Below the pieces are notes generated by a model. It did no database searches and was not told the origin of the DNA. It saw nothing but the letters and a program-made list of their open reading frames with translations. The position numbers were made by a program, and so were the translations under genes. Shown piece after piece: positions 1 through 8,935 of a DNA stretch of 64,000 nucleotides (the stretch's first letter is position 1; each line of letters opens with the position of its first letter). This stretch comes from Gammaproteobacteria bacterium (GTDB lineage: Bacteria > Pseudomonadota > Gammaproteobacteria > JAJFKO01). The DNA lies in assembly GCA_028284465.1 (NCBI GenBank), contig JANQRR010000047.1:18262-82261 (forward strand). The letters are read 5' to 3'.

Positions 1-1
1 A

Positions 2-1948
2 GACATTGTTAAGCAAGTTGCAAGGCAACAAAGTTGCCAAGGTTTAATTATCACGTCTAAAAAAACCAGTGGTTTCATTGCTGGTGCTGATGTCAGTGAA
101 TTCACTAAAATTAAAACCGAAACTGAAGCTATTGATGTCATTAAACGTGGCCAAGCTATCTTTGCTCAACTTGCTGCGTTACAAGTACCAACGTTGGCTT
201 TGATCAAAGGGTTTTGTTTAGGTGGTGGCTTAGAGTTAGCGTTAGCATGTGATTATCGCGTCGCCGTGAATGATCCAAAAACTCGTTTAGGGTTGCCTGA
301 AGTAATGTTAGGGATCCATCCAGGGTGGGGCGGCACAGTGCGTTTGCCACGCTTGCTTGGCCCGGTCAAAGCATTCACTTTGATTTTAACAGGGCGGCCA
401 GTCGATGCGAAAAAAGCTTATTGTTTAGGTTTAGTGGATGCTGCAGTTCCCGAACGACAAATGTATCGCGCAGCTAAAACCATCATCAAAAATAAAAAAT
501 CACCTCGTCGCGCAACCTGGCGTGAAAAATTGTTTAATTTGCCAGGCTTAAAAGAATTATTAGCTAAAAAGATGCGTGCGATGTTAACAGCTAAACGCGT
601 TAGTCAAAAACATTATCCGGCGCCGTATGCAGCTATTGATAATTGGTTAGACGTCAATGTTAATACTGAAGCTGCATTTGAGCGTGAAGCGGAATCTATC
701 GGTAAACTCATGGTGACTGACACTGCGCGAAATTTATTGCGCGTGTTTTTCCTACAAGAACAATTAAAAAGTTTTGCGAAAGATATTAAATCAAACATTA
801 AGCATGTACATGTGATCGGTGCCGGTACTATGGGTGGTGACATTGCTGCTTGGTGCGCGTTGCGAGGTTGTACGGTCACCTTACAAGATAAAGAGCCCGG
901 CATGATTGCTGGTACAATAAAACGCGCGCATAAATTATTTAATAAGAAATTAAAACAACCACGGTTAATTCAAGCTGCAGTTGATCGACTAATTCCAAAT
1001 ATTTCAGGTTCAGGTATTAAACGTGCTGATTTGATCATTGAAGCAGTATTTGAAGATGTTAATTTAAAACAAACCTTATTTAAAGAAATTGAAGCGCAAG
1101 CAAAGCCGGACGCGATTTTAGCTACCAATACCTCAAGTATTCCACTAGATGAAATCAATACCAGCATGCAAAATCCGAAACGTTTAGTGGGCATTCACTT
1201 CTTTAATCCAGTAGCGATGATGCAATTAGTTGAAGTCGTTTCGGGTGAACGCACTAGTGAAACGGTGATGCAACGTGCTATGGCATTTGTTAAACAAATT
1301 TCACGCTTACCGTTGCCAGTAAAAAGTCAGCCAGGGTTTGTGATCAATCGGATCTTGATGCCATATTTATTAGAATGTGTGCGTTTGTTAGAAGAAGGAA
1401 TTAGCAGTGAAACAATTGATGCGGCAGCTGAAAAATTTGGTATGCCGATGGGGCCAGTTGAATTAGCAGATGCGGTTGGCTTAGATATTTGTCTATCGGT
1501 TGCCGAAAAACTCACAACCCATTATGGGGGTGAAATTCCTAAACAATTAACAGAAATGGTGAAACAAGGGCGCCTAGGGCGCAAAGTTGGGCGCGGTTTT
1601 TATAGCTACAGAAAAGGTAAAGCGGTGAAAAAAACAACCCAGCAGACTGTAACTAAAGTTAATTCACACGATATTGCGGATCGCTTAATTATGCGGATCA
1701 TCAATGCATCGAGTGCTTGTTTACGCGATAAAGTTATCGCCGCGGCGGATTTATTGGATGCTGGTATGATCTTTGGCACAGGGTTTGCCCCATTTCGTGG
1801 TGGGCCAGCACATTATGCCGCAAGCTTTACTGATGGTGAATTGCAACAACGATTTAATGCGCTCGAGAAAGAATATGGTGAGCGTTTTAAAATCGATTCA
1901 GGAATGGAACAATTGATTAATAGTGATAAACAAGGTGTGGAAACATGA
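2..1948 (+). CDS. Fatty-acid oxidation complex alpha subunit (enoyl-CoA hydratase / 3-hydroxyacyl-CoA dehydrogenase), 5' partial
   Basis: The reading frame is open from base 2, so the gene starts upstream; 648 residues are visible of an expected 700 or so. The N-terminal part is a crotonase (enoyl-CoA hydratase) domain: FIAGADVSEF loop, GGGLELALACDYR and PEVMLGIHPGWGG carrying the two catalytic glutamates. The second half is 3-hydroxyacyl-CoA dehydrogenase: the NAD-binding GAGTMG motif near visible residue 277, HFFNPVAMMQLVEVV with the catalytic His, and MPMGPVELADAVGLD in the C-terminal domain. FadB and FadJ cannot be separated safely; no fadA thiolase gene follows, which fits FadJ-like use or a split operon. 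The stop overlaps the next start (ATGA). Confidence 0.95.
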   Translation, partial: DIVKQVARQQSCQGLIITSKKTSGFIAGADVSEFTKIKTETEAIDVIKRGQAIFAQLAALQVPTLALIKGFCLGGGLELALACDYRVAVNDPKTRLGLPEVMLGIHPGWGGTVRLPRLLGPVKAFTLILTGRPVDAKKAYCLGLVDAAVPERQMYRAAKTIIKNKKSPRRATWREKLFNLPGLKELLAKKMRAMLTAKRVSQKHYPAPYAAIDNWLDVNVNTEAAFEREAESIGKLMVTDTARNLLRVFFLQEQLKSFAKDIKSNIKHVHVIGAGTMGGDIAAWCALRGCTVTLQDKEPGMIAGTIKRAHKLFNKKLKQPRLIQAAVDRLIPNISGSGIKRADLIIEAVFEDVNLKQTLFKEIEAQAKPDAILATNTSSIPLDEINTSMQNPKRLVGIHFFNPVAMMQLVEVVSGERTSETVMQRAMAFVKQISRLPLPVKSQPGFVINRILMPYLLECVRLLEEGISSETIDAAAEKFGMPMGPVELADAVGLDICLSVAEKLTTHYGGEIPKQLTEMVKQGRLGRKVGRGFYSYRKGKAVKKTTQQTVTKVNSHDIADRLIMRIINASSACLRDKVIAAADLLDAGMIFGTGFAPFRGGPAHYAASFTDGELQQRFNALEKEYGERFKIDSGMEQLINSDKQGVET

Positions 1949-2970
1949 TAAATGTATGTAAGGTGTTATCTGTTGGCTTAATTTTATTGTTGGTTAGCCA
2001 GCTAGGATTTGCTATAACCTATAAATTACCAGCTGATGGTAGCGATGTTGTTGGTGAAGTAAAAGTGATCCGTGCACGCACGCGTTCAAACTTCGATAAA
2101 ATTAGCCGGCATTATGATGTTGGTTTTTATGAATTACGCGAAGCTAATCCTAAACTTAATCCGAAAAAAATTCCTTACGGCTCATTAGTAGTATTACCAA
2201 CGCAATTTATTTTGCCGCCTGGACCACGTAAAGGTATTGTCATTAACCTTGCTGAATTACGTTTATATTATTATCCACCCGGCAAAAACATTGTTGTTAC
2301 TGAGCCTGTTGGAATTGGTAAAGTTGGTTGGAATACAATAACGGGTGATTTAACCATTATTCAACGGCGCAAAGATCCTGTGTGGAATGTGCCAGAAAGT
2401 GTTCGTGAAGCTAAAGCCAAAGAAGGTATTTTGTTACCGCGGCATTTTCCACCGGGACCAGAAAACCCATTAGGTAAATACGCTTTGCGGTTATCAATTC
2501 CTAATTATCTAATTCATGGCACAGTTGATCCTCGTGGAGTTGGTAAACGTGTCAGCGCGGGTTGTGTGCGCATGTTTCCAGAAGACATTGAAGAATTATA
2601 TTATTCAGTGCGCGTTGGCACCCCAGTGCGAATTGTGGATCTGCCATACAAATCAGGTTGGAAAGGCGATAAATTATATTTAGAAGCGCATGTGCCTTTG
2701 CAAGAAGAAGCAGAGCAATATGCTGCGAGCACAGATCCAATGGCGAAAGTGATCACCACTGCGTTACATAAACATTCAGGTGATGTTAATTGGGCAATTG
2801 CTGAATTAGTAGGTAAGCGTATGAGTGGTATGCCACAAGTGATTGGCGAAGATAAAATCATCGAACGAGTTATTGCTGAAACGGCGAGATCTGATAATGA
2901 TCCGCAATCTGATAATAATGTTCAGCAAAATCCTAAGCAAGAGATTGCTGCGATAGAAGCAGTGCATTAA
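1945..2970 (+). CDS. L,D-transpeptidase with LysM and YkuD domains (ErfK/YbiS/YnhG family)
   Basis: 341 residues. An N-terminal signal peptide (hydrophobic residues about 8-24, ending near FAITY) sends it to the periplasm. A LysM-like peptidoglycan-binding stretch (about 45-90, with YDVGFYELREANPKLNP) precedes a YkuD catalytic domain (about 98-235). The catalytic HGT...SAGCVRM motif is intact: His191, Ser204, Cys207. The family makes 3-3 meso-DAP cross-links or attaches proteins to murein. The start overlaps the upstream stop by 4 nt, implying translational coupling, although the two functions are unrelated. The roughly 100 C-terminal residues after the catalytic domain are Q/N/E-rich and probably disordered. 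Confidence 0.93.
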   Translation: MINVCKVLSVGLILLLVSQLGFAITYKLPADGSDVVGEVKVIRARTRSNFDKISRHYDVGFYELREANPKLNPKKIPYGSLVVLPTQFILPPGPRKGIVINLAELRLYYYPPGKNIVVTEPVGIGKVGWNTITGDLTIIQRRKDPVWNVPESVREAKAKEGILLPRHFPPGPENPLGKYALRLSIPNYLIHGTVDPRGVGKRVSAGCVRMFPEDIEELYYSVRVGTPVRIVDLPYKSGWKGDKLYLEAHVPLQEEAEQYAASTDPMAKVITTALHKHSGDVNWAIAELVGKRMSGMPQVIGEDKIIERVIAETARSDNDPQSDNNVQQNPKQEIAAIEAVH

Positions 2971-2984
2971 TTTTATTTATTTTT

Positions 2985-3034
2985 CTGGATCCCGCGGTCA
3001 AGCTGCGGGATGACGAGTTTTCTGGGATGACGAG
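2985..3034. repeat. Palindromic dispersed repeat, 'GGATCCCGCGGTCAAGCTGCGGGATGACG' subtype
   Basis: Inverted arms TCCCGC (2990-2995) and GCGGGA (3005-3010) enclose the loop GGTCAAGCT, followed by ATGACGAG and a second truncated copy (CTGGGATGACGAG, ending 3034). The same kind of short palindrome is widespread in intracellular alpha- and gammaproteobacteria (general knowledge). It lies directly after the L,D-transpeptidase gene and could fold into a hairpin in the mRNA 3' end. A related left arm occurs at 49638. Confidence 0.7.
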
Positions 3035-3161
3035 TCTAGCAAGGCTACGGCATGGCAGTATACTTCAGTAGAACTTTCTTCCAAACCATCGGTCTAAAAA
3101 ATTGTTCAATATTTATCAACAGCATCTTGCAGTACTGCCATATGCTGATAAGGAGTTGAAT

Positions 3162-3521
3162 ATGAACAAGATTTCTAGAAATTTTCTAGTGGCGATGGGC
3201 TGTGCTGGTTTACTATTTGCCGGCTCGGCATTTGCTAATCAAGCAATAAAAACCCAGCCACAAAATAAAGCATTAACAACCCCATTAATCAATCCACAAA
3301 CGCTTGCTTACGATCGTTATCGACGATACTTCATCTGTTATCGTTGGGGACGAAATCGTTATGGTGAGCGTGTCAGACGCTGTACGTATCCACGGGTATA
3401 TTATCACCCATCAGTGCCGCATCGTGCTTGTTGGGGCCGATATGCACGGTTTCATTCACGTCACGCAGCACATCATTGGCGTTGGCGATATTGTGGACAT
3501 CGTAATTGGCGCTGGAGATAA
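3162..3521 (+). CDS. Small secreted Arg/His/Trp/Tyr-rich basic protein
   Basis: 119 residues starting at an ATG preceded by AAGGAG at good spacing; an upstream in-frame start at 3102 would place 20 residues before the signal peptide and is unlikely. A clear signal peptide ends at AGSAFA. The mature part has a short low-complexity stretch, then a C-terminal half very rich in Arg, His, Tyr and Trp with four Cys (YFICYRWGRNRYGERVRRC, RACWGRY, RYCGHRNW). I recognise no family by name. It resembles small basic secreted proteins of Legionellales; binding to polyanions or metals is a guess from composition only. Confidence 0.8.
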   Translation: MNKISRNFLVAMGCAGLLFAGSAFANQAIKTQPQNKALTTPLINPQTLAYDRYRRYFICYRWGRNRYGERVRRCTYPRVYYHPSVPHRACWGRYARFHSRHAAHHWRWRYCGHRNWRWR

Positions 3522-3629
3522 AGGCGCTAGTTAATAAATAGCCAAGGATGGCAAACTAACCAGATCCGTGGCAAATACTAGAAGCTGCACTATACTCAAG
3601 GCAAATACATGGAGAGTGTAGGTGATGGT

Positions 3630-4484
3630 ATGAAAATAACCATAAGACTTACGATTATTTTATTAATAACAATAAGTTTCGTTGTACCAGCAGCAGCTGA
3701 TGCTAAGGGCAAGAAACGTTTACCACGCACAATTAAAAGTAAATATGCGGCGATAGTTGTGGATTATCCTTCAAACCGGATCATTCATATGGAAAATGCA
3801 AATGCAGTGCGTTATCCAGCATCGTTAACAAAAGTAATGACGCTATATTTATTATTTCAAGCATTAGATAATCGCGAACTTAGTTTAAATCAAAAATTGC
3901 CAGTGTCAAAATATGCGGCTAAACGCGCACCAACAAAATTAGGTTTAAAACCCGGACAGACAATAACAGTTAAACAAGCTATTTATGCATTAGTTGCAAA
4001 ATCGGCAAATGATGTCGCGGCAGTTGTTGCCGAAGCTTTAGCAGGTACCGAGCGCGCTTTTGGCCAGCTGATGACATTGCAAGCCAAACTATTGGGGATG
4101 AACAGTACGGTATTTTATAATGCATCAGGTTTGCCACATCAACAACAAAAAACCACGGCTGCTGATATGGCTAAACTCGGTGTAGCAATGCTAAAGCGGT
4201 TTCCGCACTATTATCATTATTTTCAAACCCAACGATTTAAATATAAAGAACGTAACTATCGTAGCCATAATCATTTGCTGCGATTGTATCCAGGCTGTGA
4301 TGGAATGAAAACTGGCTATATTAATGCTTCTGGGTTTAATGTATTGACATCGGCAGTGCGTGATGGCCGCCGTTTAGTGGCAGTAGTAATGGGTGGACGT
4401 TCAGCGCGTTCACGTGATCAGCACATGACAATTTTGTTAGATCGTTCATTTAGAAAACTTGGTTATATTACTTCTAGAGATTAA
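3630..4484 (+). CDS. D-alanyl-D-alanine carboxypeptidase (PBP5/6-type, peptidase S11)
   Basis: 284 residues with a signal peptide (about residues 1-25). The three serine-acyltransferase motifs are present: SLTK (Ser65, Lys68), SAN (Ser125-Asn127, where SxN is expected) and KTG (Lys227). The enzyme removes the terminal D-Ala of peptidoglycan pentapeptides in the periplasm. It is shorter than E. coli PBP5 and seems to lack the C-terminal beta-sandwich and amphipathic membrane anchor, as in shorter DacD-like or secreted S11 members. An in-frame ATG at 3609 would add seven residues before the signal peptide; 3630 gives the standard MKITIRL start. It converges on the kinase gene and its stop overlaps that gene's end by 4 nt. 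Confidence 0.92.
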   Translation: MKITIRLTIILLITISFVVPAAADAKGKKRLPRTIKSKYAAIVVDYPSNRIIHMENANAVRYPASLTKVMTLYLLFQALDNRELSLNQKLPVSKYAAKRAPTKLGLKPGQTITVKQAIYALVAKSANDVAAVVAEALAGTERAFGQLMTLQAKLLGMNSTVFYNASGLPHQQQKTTAADMAKLGVAMLKRFPHYYHYFQTQRFKYKERNYRSHNHLLRLYPGCDGMKTGYINASGFNVLTSAVRDGRRLVAVVMGGRSARSRDQHMTILLDRSFRKLGYITSRD

Positions 4485-6142
4485 TCTGCAATTGGTAGGC
4501 GCACAGAAAAACACACAGTCGTGCCAGGAACATCGTTAGCAATGTCAATATCAAAAATCCCGCCCATTAGGGTGATAATTTTGCGGCAACATATTAAACC
4601 CAACCCATAATCATTGTGATCTGAGTTAAGCAAATGCGCACGCTTTGCTGCATCGATGCCAATACCAGTATCTTTAATATCAAAACGAAAGACGGATTGA
4701 TTATTATCAACAATTTTATAAGTGATGATTAAATCAATTTGGCCTTCAGTAGTGTTTTTGACAGCATTATATAACAGATTATCTAAAATTTTAGTCAAGT
4801 ATACTGGATCACCGATTAATTTTTGCGGATGATCGGCTGGCATGCTGAGATTAAACTTAAGTTGTTTTGCTGCTGCCATTGTTTGATATTTTTTAGCGTT
4901 GGATGTAATTAATAATCCAAAGTCAAATTTAGTTTTTTGCAAGACGAGCATGTTTGCTGATAATTTAGCATAGTCTATAGTGTTAGCTAAAAAACGCAAT
5001 AATTCTTCTCCAGTTTGCTTTACATCAGCAATAACATCATTAGTAATAGGTTGCTGTTTAAGGTTGCTAAGCATGTTGTCAACCGAATGTGATATTTTAT
5101 GTGCCATGCTTGCAATAAATACATTTTTTTCTTGTTGTTGTTGCTTGCTTTCTAGTTGAGCTTTGTTTAATAAAGCTGATTGCTTTTTATGTTTAGTTAT
5201 TTCATTAATGAATTTTTCATTAGTTTCGATTAAAGTTGCATTCTGGAATTTTATGGCTTTTTCTACTTGACGTTGCGCAAGGAGCTTGCTGCTAAGCTTA
5301 TCATTAGTGTGAGCTTGTAATTGTATAGATTTGCGCAGATGAATGATAATATAAGTAATAATAGAAATGAGCGATAAAAATAAAGTGAATAACAAAATAC
5401 GAAAAATAGTATTTCGAGCAATATATTTTTCACGTTCCGCTTGATAAAGCGCATCTAAATTATCAATGATATTAACTAAATTAATTTCTAGTAATTGACG
5501 AGTAACAGTGTTTAAACGAGGATGATAATTTAAAATAGTTTTAGAATGTTTTAGGGTGTTTGTAAGTAATAACTCATTTTTGGCGGTAGGATCGGGCTTG
5601 GTAAGCGTTTTAGGAAACTGCTCAATAATATTATTAATTTTTGTGGTTAGATTTTTGTTGCTAGAAATATTTGGGTTAGTTTTCAGTAATATGCTAAGTA
5701 ACAAATTATTTAATAAATCACTATGGGCAATATTTTGAGTTGTGAGGATTGAAATAGCTATTGGTAAATAAATCACAGAATTACGCAAAATCGAATGATT
5801 GCGCAAAAATGCTATCACTAAACGTTTTTTAATAATTAATTTTTCAGCTAGGGTATTTTTATATTCAACACCAGGGGCATTATTTTCTTTAATAAATTTG
5901 TTAAGTTTAGATTGTAATTGTGACATGTGTTGTAGACTTGATATTAATGGATCATAATGTGGCAAGAAGCCATAACGAGTTCGTAGAATATTTTGATTTA
6001 AAATTAAAGCATCGCCTCGATATAAATGTAGAATGTTTTCAGCGTTAGCATAACGATCTTGATAAACAAATGATCTGGTTAGAAAATATAATACAACGGC
6101 AGCGATAATTACTAGAAAAATAACGATATAGCGCCATTTCAT
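4481..6142 (-). CDS. Membrane sensor histidine kinase-like protein with all-helical periplasmic domain (second paralogue of operon)
   Basis: 553 residues starting at MKWRYIV; the ATG overlaps the upstream kinase stop (ATGA), so the longer in-frame start is rejected. Topology: TM1 (about 5-24), an alpha-helical periplasmic domain (about 25-255) resembling DAHL-type sensor domains, TM2 (about 260-280), coiled coil, then a kinase core. His348 is the candidate phospho-acceptor, but it is followed by Lys (AHKIS) instead of the usual Glu/Asp. ATP-binding boxes are good: N box LLYNAVKNT, G1 DTGIGID, G2 YGLGLICCRKII. About half its length matches the neighbouring kinase. No response regulator is nearby. 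It may be an active kinase or a sensor working with its paralogue. Confidence 0.85.
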   Translation of the reverse strand: MKWRYIVIFLVIIAAVVLYFLTRSFVYQDRYANAENILHLYRGDALILNQNILRTRYGFLPHYDPLISSLQHMSQLQSKLNKFIKENNAPGVEYKNTLAEKLIIKKRLVIAFLRNHSILRNSVIYLPIAISILTTQNIAHSDLLNNLLLSILLKTNPNISSNKNLTTKINNIIEQFPKTLTKPDPTAKNELLLTNTLKHSKTILNYHPRLNTVTRQLLEINLVNIIDNLDALYQAEREKYIARNTIFRILLFTLFLSLISIITYIIIHLRKSIQLQAHTNDKLSSKLLAQRQVEKAIKFQNATLIETNEKFINEITKHKKQSALLNKAQLESKQQQQEKNVFIASMAHKISHSVDNMLSNLKQQPITNDVIADVKQTGEELLRFLANTIDYAKLSANMLVLQKTKFDFGLLITSNAKKYQTMAAAKQLKFNLSMPADHPQKLIGDPVYLTKILDNLLYNAVKNTTEGQIDLIITYKIVDNNQSVFRFDIKDTGIGIDAAKRAHLLNSDHNDYGLGLICCRKIITLMGGIFDIDIANDVPGTTVCFSVRLPIAD

Positions 6143-7830
6143 GTTTTTGATCCCTGTTGCATGCCAACGGAAAAGCAAAAGATAGTGCCAGGCACATCAT
6201 CTTTGATCACAATATCAAGGTTTCCACCCATTAATTTAATAATCTCACGGCAATAAATAATATTTAAATTAACATCTTCATTATTTTCATCACCGTCGTT
6301 ATCATCTAAGTTAAGCAAATGCACACGTTTTTCTTCATTAAGGCCTATTCCTGTGTCTTTAATCTCAAAGCGCAGAATAACTTGATCCGGATCAGCAATT
6401 TTATAAGTTACTGTCACCTCAATTTGTCCTTTTTCAGTGTATTTTACTGCGTTATCTAATAGATTTTCTAAAACTTTATTAAGGCGTTTGTGATCACCAA
6501 TTAATTTTTGAGGGCAATCTTCAGGCAAATGCAACTTAAAAGTAAGTTGTTTAGCTTGCGCAAGCTTTTGATATTTGTTAGCACAAGACGTCATTAATTC
6601 ATGGAAATCAAAGCTAGTTTTTTCCAAATTAAGAGTATCAGCTTCTAAATTAGCATAGTCCGTCACAGTATCTAAAATTTTATTGATGTTGACCACAGCG
6701 TCATCAGCGATAGTGTTATTTTTACAATTTTTTATAATAGTATTAATCGAGGTGGTTATTTTATGGATTAAATTAGCAATAAAAACATTTTTTGCATGTT
6801 GATTTTTTTTGCTTTCTTCTTGTGCTTTACGCAGAAAATCTGATGTTTTTTTATGTTTAGTGATTTCATTAACAAGCTTCTCATTAGTGTCGATGATAGT
6901 TTGCGTACGATTTTTAACTTCTGTTTCCAGAGTGACATTTTGATGTTTAACTTCTTCTTCAGCTTTTTTGCGAGCATCAATCTCACTATTTAATTTGGTA
7001 TTAGTTTCTGTTTCTATGCGTAATGATTTACGTAAACATATGATCATATAAATAATTATAGAGATAAGCAGTAATGAGAAAATAAATAATAATATTCGAT
7101 AAATATTAGCTCGGGCAATGTATTTATCACGCTCAGAACTGTAAAGTGAGCTTAGACTATCTATCACATCCGTTAAATTAACTTGTAACACTTGACGTGT
7201 TAAAGTATTTAAACGAGGGTGATACGTTAAAATAGTTTTAGTATGTTTTAACATATTAGTTAGCAATAATTTATCTTTAGTGTCAGTATCGGCATATGTG
7301 ATTGCTTTAGGAATTTGTTCGACAAGGTTATTAATTTTAACTGCCAAAGCTTCATTGGCTGAATTAGTGTAAAGCAATACATTAAGCAGTAAAGTATTTA
7401 GTAAGTTACTATGAGCAACATTTTCAGTTGTAAGAATTGACACAGCAACAGGCAGATAAATCACTGAATTACGTAAAATGGAATTATTACGCATAAAAGC
7501 AACAACTAAGCGTTTCTTGATATTAAGTTTTTCACCTAAAGTGTCTTTAAGGCCGATGCCGGGAGCCTTATAGTCTTTTACAAATTGACTAAGTTTGTCT
7601 TGTAATATAGACATATTTCGCAAGCCTGATCTCAATGGATCATAATGCAATAAAAAACCAAATCGGGTACGTAAAATATTCTGATTTAATGCTAAGGCAT
7701 CGCTTTTATATAAACGTAAAATCTGCTCAGCAGCGGCATAACGATCTTGGCCAACAAATGAATTGGCAAAAAAATACAATACGATAATCAAGGCGATTGC
7801 TAACATAATGATTGCATAGCGCCACTTCAT
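6139..7830 (-). CDS. Membrane sensor histidine kinase-like protein, degenerate ATP-binding lid (first paralogue)
   Basis: 563 residues with the same architecture as the next gene: TM1, all-helical periplasmic domain, TM2 (about 260-282), a longer coiled coil (RKKAEEEVKHQNVTLETEV), then a DHp/ATPase core. The phospho-acceptor candidate is His356 in LIHKIT, again followed by Lys. N box LLDNAVKYT and G1 DTGIGLN are conserved, but the G2 region lacks GxGL and is replaced by a run of Asp, Glu and Asn (about 505-520), so ATP-lid function is doubtful. Translation is coupled by ATGA overlaps to the peroxidase gene before it and the paralogue after it. The strong similarity of the N-termini (MKWRY, DRYAxAEQILRLY) shows tandem duplication. 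Confidence 0.85.
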   Translation of the reverse strand: MKWRYAIIMLAIALIIVLYFFANSFVGQDRYAAAEQILRLYKSDALALNQNILRTRFGFLLHYDPLRSGLRNMSILQDKLSQFVKDYKAPGIGLKDTLGEKLNIKKRLVVAFMRNNSILRNSVIYLPVAVSILTTENVAHSNLLNTLLLNVLLYTNSANEALAVKINNLVEQIPKAITYADTDTKDKLLLTNMLKHTKTILTYHPRLNTLTRQVLQVNLTDVIDSLSSLYSSERDKYIARANIYRILLFIFSLLLISIIIYMIICLRKSLRIETETNTKLNSEIDARKKAEEEVKHQNVTLETEVKNRTQTIIDTNEKLVNEITKHKKTSDFLRKAQEESKKNQHAKNVFIANLIHKITTSINTIIKNCKNNTIADDAVVNINKILDTVTDYANLEADTLNLEKTSFDFHELMTSCANKYQKLAQAKQLTFKLHLPEDCPQKLIGDHKRLNKVLENLLDNAVKYTEKGQIEVTVTYKIADPDQVILRFEIKDTGIGLNEEKRVHLLNLDDNDGDENNEDVNLNIIYCREIIKLMGGNLDIVIKDDVPGTIFCFSVGMQQGSKT

Positions 7831-8798
7831 GGTTTTAATTCCTTGTGTTTACCAGTGAGTGTTTGTAAAAATTTTACAATCAATTCAACGTCTTTTTTCG
7901 GCAAAGTACGACCTAATTGATATTTAGCCATGATGTTAACAGCATCAGTGAGGGTTTTTGCTGAGCCATCATGAAAATAGGGAGCAGTTATCGCAACATT
8001 ACGCAAACTTGGTACTTTAAAAACAAAACGATCTTGCTTGCGACCAGTTACATTATAACGACCATAGTCTGCTTGCGTTACATTACCACGGTCTTCAAAA
8101 TAATTGCCAAAGACTCCAAATGTTTGGAACATATTACCACCGATATTAATTCCTTGATGGCAAGCAATACAACCATAGGATTTAAATAACTGGTAGCCTT
8201 TTAATTCATCGGGCGTGAGTGCGTTTTTGTCGCCTAATAGATAACGATCAAAACGAGAATTAGGTGTGATCAAAGAACGCTCGTAGGTGGCAATAGCGTT
8301 TTTAATATTAGTTGGGTTAATGGGCTCATTGTAGATTTCCTTAAATAAACGCACATATTTAGGGTCTTTTTTTAGCTTGCCAACAATCTCAGGCCAGCTT
8401 GAATCCATTTCAATCGGTTTATGAGTGGGGCCATCAACTTGATCTTCTAGCGCATTAGCTCGCCCATCCCAGAATTGCGCAATATTGTAATCAGCATTAT
8501 AAACTGTTGGCGCATTAACTTCGCCAATTCTGTTTTTAACGCCAAGTGATTTTGCGCGATTATCAACGCCACCTTTACTAATAATGTGGCAACTTGCACA
8601 ACTTACGGTGTTATCTTTAGAAAAACGTTTGTCATGAAATAACATTCTGCCTAAATCGACTTTCGCTTTGTCGAGTTTAATCGATTGTGGTAGTGGGGTG
8701 ATCGGTTCTTGTGGTCTTGTTTGTTGCTGAGCCCATAAAGCAGTGCATAAAATTAACCATAATGAAAATATTAGCAACAAGCCAAGATGCTTTTTCAT
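7827..8798 (-). CDS. Di-haem cytochrome c peroxidase (CcpA/MauG family)
   Basis: 323 residues. The start is the ATG at 8798, preceded by AGGA and giving a signal peptide (MKKHLGLLLIFSLWL...ALWA). An in-frame start at 8849 lies inside a palindromic repeat and only translates repeat sequence, so it is rejected. Two haem c motifs are intact: CASCH (Cys67-His71) and CIACH (Cys210-His214). Other family signatures are LGRMLFHDKRFS, WDGRANALEDQ and PSLRNVAITAPYFHDGS. It reduces H2O2 with electrons from cytochrome c in the periplasm. It heads an overlapping three-gene operon with two sensor kinases, suggesting redox- or peroxide-linked signalling (inference). Confidence 0.95.
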   Translation of the reverse strand: MKKHLGLLLIFSLWLILCTALWAQQQTRPQEPITPLPQSIKLDKAKVDLGRMLFHDKRFSKDNTVSCASCHIISKGGVDNRAKSLGVKNRIGEVNAPTVYNADYNIAQFWDGRANALEDQVDGPTHKPIEMDSSWPEIVGKLKKDPKYVRLFKEIYNEPINPTNIKNAIATYERSLITPNSRFDRYLLGDKNALTPDELKGYQLFKSYGCIACHQGINIGGNMFQTFGVFGNYFEDRGNVTQADYGRYNVTGRKQDRFVFKVPSLRNVAITAPYFHDGSAKTLTDAVNIMAKYQLGRTLPKKDVELIVKFLQTLTGKHKELKP

Positions 8799-8819
8799 CA
8801 CTGAAATCCTTTTCTCATC

Positions 8820-8910
8820 GTCATTGCGAGGAGCTTGGCTCCGAAGCAATCCAAGAAAATTTCTAGTTTAAGATCCTGGATTGCTTCGGAGCCAAGCTCC
8901 TCGCAATGAC
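8820..8910. repeat. Dispersed palindromic repeat ('GTCATTGCGAG' family)
   Basis: A 91 bp near-perfect inverted repeat. The left arm begins GTCATTGCGAGGAGC and contains TTGGCTCCGAAGCAATCC; the right arm has GGATTGCTTCGGAGCC and ends CTCGCAATGAC; the centre of about 20 bp is unpaired. It lies just upstream of the peroxidase gene and downstream of the CydP-like gene, so a transcript across it would form a long hairpin. Related copies are at 39579, 44517, 48983 and 49638. Confidence 0.9.
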
Positions 8911-8935
8911 AGCATATAAACTTAAAATTCAATCA

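Noticed and set aside
3304..3534. 76-codon ORF in another frame of the small secreted protein gene
   Set aside because: It lies inside a gene with signal peptide and Shine-Dalgarno site and has no start signal of its own.
6143..6178. 12-residue N-terminal extension of the second kinase
   Set aside because: The ATGA-overlapping start gives the MKWRY N-terminus shared with the paralogue.
8799..8849. N-terminal extension of the peroxidase
   Set aside because: It translates a palindromic repeat; the internal ATG has a Shine-Dalgarno site and gives a proper signal peptide.
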